Part shown: piece after piece, positions 15,789-18,143 of the stretch
How positions within the stretch are numbered: the stretch's first letter is position 1
Layout of the letters: every line of letters starts with the position of its first letter
NCBI GenBank assembly: GCA_003455275.1
Contig: DMRR01000258.1
Location: forward strand, 5,001 to 23,143
Length of the DNA: 18,143 bases
Source of the DNA: Bacteroidota bacterium
GTDB taxonomy: Bacteria > Bacteroidota > Bacteroidia > Chitinophagales > UBA10324
Direction of reading: 5' to 3'
The notes under the pieces: generated by a model
The model's input: only the letters and a program-made list of their open reading frames with translations
Databases searched by the model: none
Told to the model about the DNA's origin: nothing
Position numbers and translations under genes: made by a program

Positions 15789-16805
15789 TTATTGAACAAC
15801 TATTGGTTGTCTGTAGTGATTGCCCCCTATTTGCATATCAATGTAATAAACTCCGGCAGCGAGGTTTTCGGTATCAAACATTTCAGTATGCAATCCAAAA
15901 CCAAGTGCCCCGATATTTTTTTCATAAACCACCTGGCCAAGTGAATTCACTACATTCATTGATACAACAGAGTTGTCCTGCAACTGATACTGAATCATTG
16001 TTTGAGATATAGATGGATTGGGAGATATGCTGACAATTCCACTTGAAGAATGAGTTATGTTCTGCACGCCGGTTGGGAAAGTAGCCCATGCTGCCTGGCG
16101 CACATTTTTATCGCCTGCAGAATTTTGTACCCAGACGGCAAACATCAGGTTGTCATAATTTTCAATATGAGTTACTGTGCGCAGATCAATTGTTTGAGAA
16201 AAAGGAAACACAGCACCATTAGTCAGTCCGTTCAAATAAACTCCTACTGAGTTCGGAAGAACTTTTTGTTCAACATAATTGAACTCAGTTTCGCCGTTGC
16301 TGCTCGCATTATTATAAGTATGTCTTTCAACTACTGCAATGTAGCGACGGTTGTTTCCATCAAAATCTGCATAAGAATATATGTTGCCAAATACTGTAAG
16401 CTCTGAATCAACTATGGTGTAGTATGCCTCAATCATTACCTGACTTGCTATAGCGGCTTCATTTTGCAACATGGTTGAAGTAAAAGGTGCCGGTTGGCCA
16501 ACTGATGTTCCGTCAACAAACAGAGCAGGAATACCGTTTACTCCGTAAGCATTACGGCGTGTGTTTCCATCGTTATTAAAATAAATGTCTCCGCTTCCAG
16601 GCCAGTTCATTTGATATTTAACGCAAACGAAAGTTCCCTCATTCGCATCACACATCGCATCGAAAGTGGGATTGTTAGCGGCGCAAGGTCCACAGGTGCT
16701 GCTGGTAAATTCTTCCATCAGGGGCATGCGCGTAACTGTTGTTTGCGCCTTGGCGCTGAAAAGAAAAACAGAGAGAGAAATAAAAGTGTAAAGAATTTTT
16801 TTCAT
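15789..16805 (-). CDS. Omp28/thioredoxin-like secreted protein, T9SS type A
   Basis: The 338-residue protein has a signal peptide (about 20 residues, ending FSAKAQ). A thioredoxin-like segment follows immediately: MEEFTSSTCGPCAANNP with the CxxC pair C38/C41, then YGVNGIPALFVDG with the cis-proline-type GIPAL motif. This is the layout of the Omp28-related family of Bacteroidota outer-membrane proteins. The middle (about 120-250) is beta-rich and not assigned. The last 80 residues are a T9SS type A sorting domain (VSISPNPSISQT, MNVVNSLGQVVYEKN, LAAGVYYIDMQIGG). A surface thiol-disulphide role is suggested by CxxC but unproven. TACTTTTA (16834-16827, minus strand) is a possible -7 box 22 nt before the ATG. 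Confidence 0.9.
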   Translation of the reverse strand: MKKILYTFISLSVFLFSAKAQTTVTRMPLMEEFTSSTCGPCAANNPTFDAMCDANEGTFVCVKYQMNWPGSGDIYFNNDGNTRRNAYGVNGIPALFVDGTSVGQPAPFTSTMLQNEAAIASQVMIEAYYTIVDSELTVFGNIYSYADFDGNNRRYIAVVERHTYNNASSNGETEFNYVEQKVLPNSVGVYLNGLTNGAVFPFSQTIDLRTVTHIENYDNLMFAVWVQNSAGDKNVRQAAWATFPTGVQNITHSSSGIVSISPNPSISQTMIQYQLQDNSVVSMNVVNSLGQVVYEKNIGALGFGLHTEMFDTENLAAGVYYIDMQIGGNHYRQPIVVQ

Positions 16806-16926
16806 GGTTGGAAAAAGTTTGAGCGTTAAAAGTATAGGTTCATTTTGAATTATGAACTAAGTATCAGCTTTTTATTCATCGCGGAAGTCAGCTGCCAACC
16901 ACAAATACTTATTATTGCGCCCCATT

Positions 16927-18143
16927 ATGAGCCGCTACACAGAATATAAGCAACTGAACCTTCCCGCTCTCGAAAACGAAGTGAATGATTTTTGGGAGAA
17001 GGAAAAAATATTTGACAAAAGCATCCTCACACGCGAAGGCAAAACTCCTTTCGTGTTTTACGAAGGTCCTCCGAGTGCGAATGGAATGCCCGGCATTCAT
17101 CATGTGATGTCGCGCGCCATTAAAGATTTGTTCTGCCGATATAAAACACAGCGTGGTTTTCAGGTAAAAAGAAAAAGCGGTTGGGACACACACGGACTGC
17201 CCGTTGAGTTGAGTGTCGAAAAAAATCTCGGCATCACGAAGGAAGATATTGGAAAGAAGATTTCGATTGAAGAATACAATCAGGAGTGTCGCCGCGAGGT
17301 GATGAAATATAAAGATGCTTGGGAAAAACTCACCCGCCAGATGGGCTACTGGGTTGATTTGAAAAATCCATACATCACTTACGAAAACAATTACATCGAA
17401 TCATTGTGGTGGGCGCTCAAACAACTTTACGATAAAGGATTGTTGTATGAAGGTTACACCATTCAGCCCTACTCACCCGCCGCCGGCACCGGACTCAGCA
17501 CACACGAGTTAAATCAGCCCGGCTGTTACAGATTGGTGAAAGATACTTCTGCAGTTGCACAGTTCAAGATTGCTGAAGGACAAAAAACAAAATCAGGAGA
17601 AGATGTTAGCGGAAATTTTTTCCTCGCATGGACTACCACTCCGTGGACTCTTCCTTCAAACACTGCATTAACTGTTGGTGGTGAAATTGAATATTCATTG
17701 ATTGAAACTTTCAATCCATACACATCACTTCCTGTTAAAGTAATTCTTGCAAAAGTTTTAGTTGGAAAATATTTTGATTCCAATTTCCAAAATGCTGAAA
17801 TGAAATTCGAAGCTGGGAAGAAAGAATTACCATGGAAGGAAATAAAAACTATTAGGGGAAAAGATTTAGAAGGAATCCGCTACGAACAATTGCTTCCTTA
17901 CCAGCAACCAACCGATGGCGATGCTTTCAAAGTTGTGTTGGGAGATTTTGTAACTACCGAAGACGGAACTGGAATCGTTCACACCGCACCAAGTTTCGGC
18001 GCCGATGATTTTCGCATGGCGAAAAAGTGGGGACTCGGTTCGCTCACGCTCGTTGACAGGCAAGGAAAATTTATTGATGGTGTTGGCGAGTTCAGCGGCA
18101 TGTATGTGAAGAATTACAAGGATGACCCCAACTACGAATCGCC
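16927..18143 (+). CDS. ileS: Isoleucyl-tRNA synthetase, 5' part
   Basis: The open frame runs from ATG 16927 beyond the window end, giving 405 residues of an enzyme expected to exceed 1000. It charges tRNA-Ile with isoleucine in the cytoplasm. The N-terminus fits class I IleRS: FYEGPPSANGMPGIHH with the HIGH-type motif as G56-I-H-H59, then KSGWDTHGLPVEL, MGYWVDLKNPYITYENNYIES, and the start of the editing insertion (FLAWTTTPWTLPSNTAL, GTGIVHTAPSFGADD). The KMSKS region lies outside the window. GIHH and QPYSPAAGTGLSTHELNQPG point to the IleRS form common in Bacteroidota. TATTATTG (16910-16917) is a one-mismatch -7 box that would leave a leader of only a few nucleotides. Confidence 0.97.
   Translation, partial: MSRYTEYKQLNLPALENEVNDFWEKEKIFDKSILTREGKTPFVFYEGPPSANGMPGIHHVMSRAIKDLFCRYKTQRGFQVKRKSGWDTHGLPVELSVEKNLGITKEDIGKKISIEEYNQECRREVMKYKDAWEKLTRQMGYWVDLKNPYITYENNYIESLWWALKQLYDKGLLYEGYTIQPYSPAAGTGLSTHELNQPGCYRLVKDTSAVAQFKIAEGQKTKSGEDVSGNFFLAWTTTPWTLPSNTALTVGGEIEYSLIETFNPYTSLPVKVILAKVLVGKYFDSNFQNAEMKFEAGKKELPWKEIKTIRGKDLEGIRYEQLLPYQQPTDGDAFKVVLGDFVTTEDGTGIVHTAPSFGADDFRMAKKWGLGSLTLVDRQGKFIDGVGEFSGMYVKNYKDDPNYES

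Overview
The window looks like a chromosomal segment of a member of the Bacteroidota. The evidence is: four secreted proteins ending in type IX secretion system (T9SS) sorting domains (three type A, one type B/CHU_C); a transketolase split into TktN and TktC genes; an IleRS of the 'ANGMPGIHH / YSPAAGTGLSTHELNQPGCY' kind; promoter elements matching the Bacteroidota TTTG-N19-TAnnTTTG pattern; A-rich leaders without clear Shine-Dalgarno sequences; and an AT-rich base composition. I cannot name a genus.

Layout, left to right: the C-terminus of an unidentified protein (1-151); a CAT-anticodon tRNA on the minus strand with a good promoter; a PorT-like outer-membrane beta-barrel (452-1168); glutamine-dependent NAD+ synthetase nadE (1231-2865); a small PKD-type T9SS cargo on the minus strand (2881-3483); a CtpA/S41 processing protease (3586-5244); two large T9SS cargos on the minus strand, a 1047-aa multi-Ig/PKD protein (5302-8445) and a gingipain-like C25 cysteine peptidase (8584-10854); a plus-strand cluster tktN - VWA - VWA - tktC (11025-15711); an Omp28/thioredoxin-like T9SS cargo on the minus strand (15789-16805); and the 5' part of ileS (16927 to the window end).

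Housekeeping genes (nadE, ctpA, tktN/tktC, ileS) and the beta-barrel and VWA genes are all on the plus strand. All four T9SS cargos are on the minus strand, and most are separated from their neighbours by clear, often bidirectional, hairpin terminators. There is no gene-free stretch longer than about 300 bases, and I see no CRISPR, IS element or prophage.

The most unusual arrangement is the transketolase operon. Two paralogous secreted von Willebrand factor A (VWA) proteins lie between the two transketolase subunit genes, with a 4-nt overlap between the VWA genes and only 3 nt before tktC. The first VWA gene has no ATG start available and must use TTG or CTG. The second has a signal-peptide coding region that carries a 29-nt near-perfect palindrome and a 14-nt tandem duplication. 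Whether the VWA pair is functionally linked to transketolase or only shares its transcript cannot be told from sequence alone.
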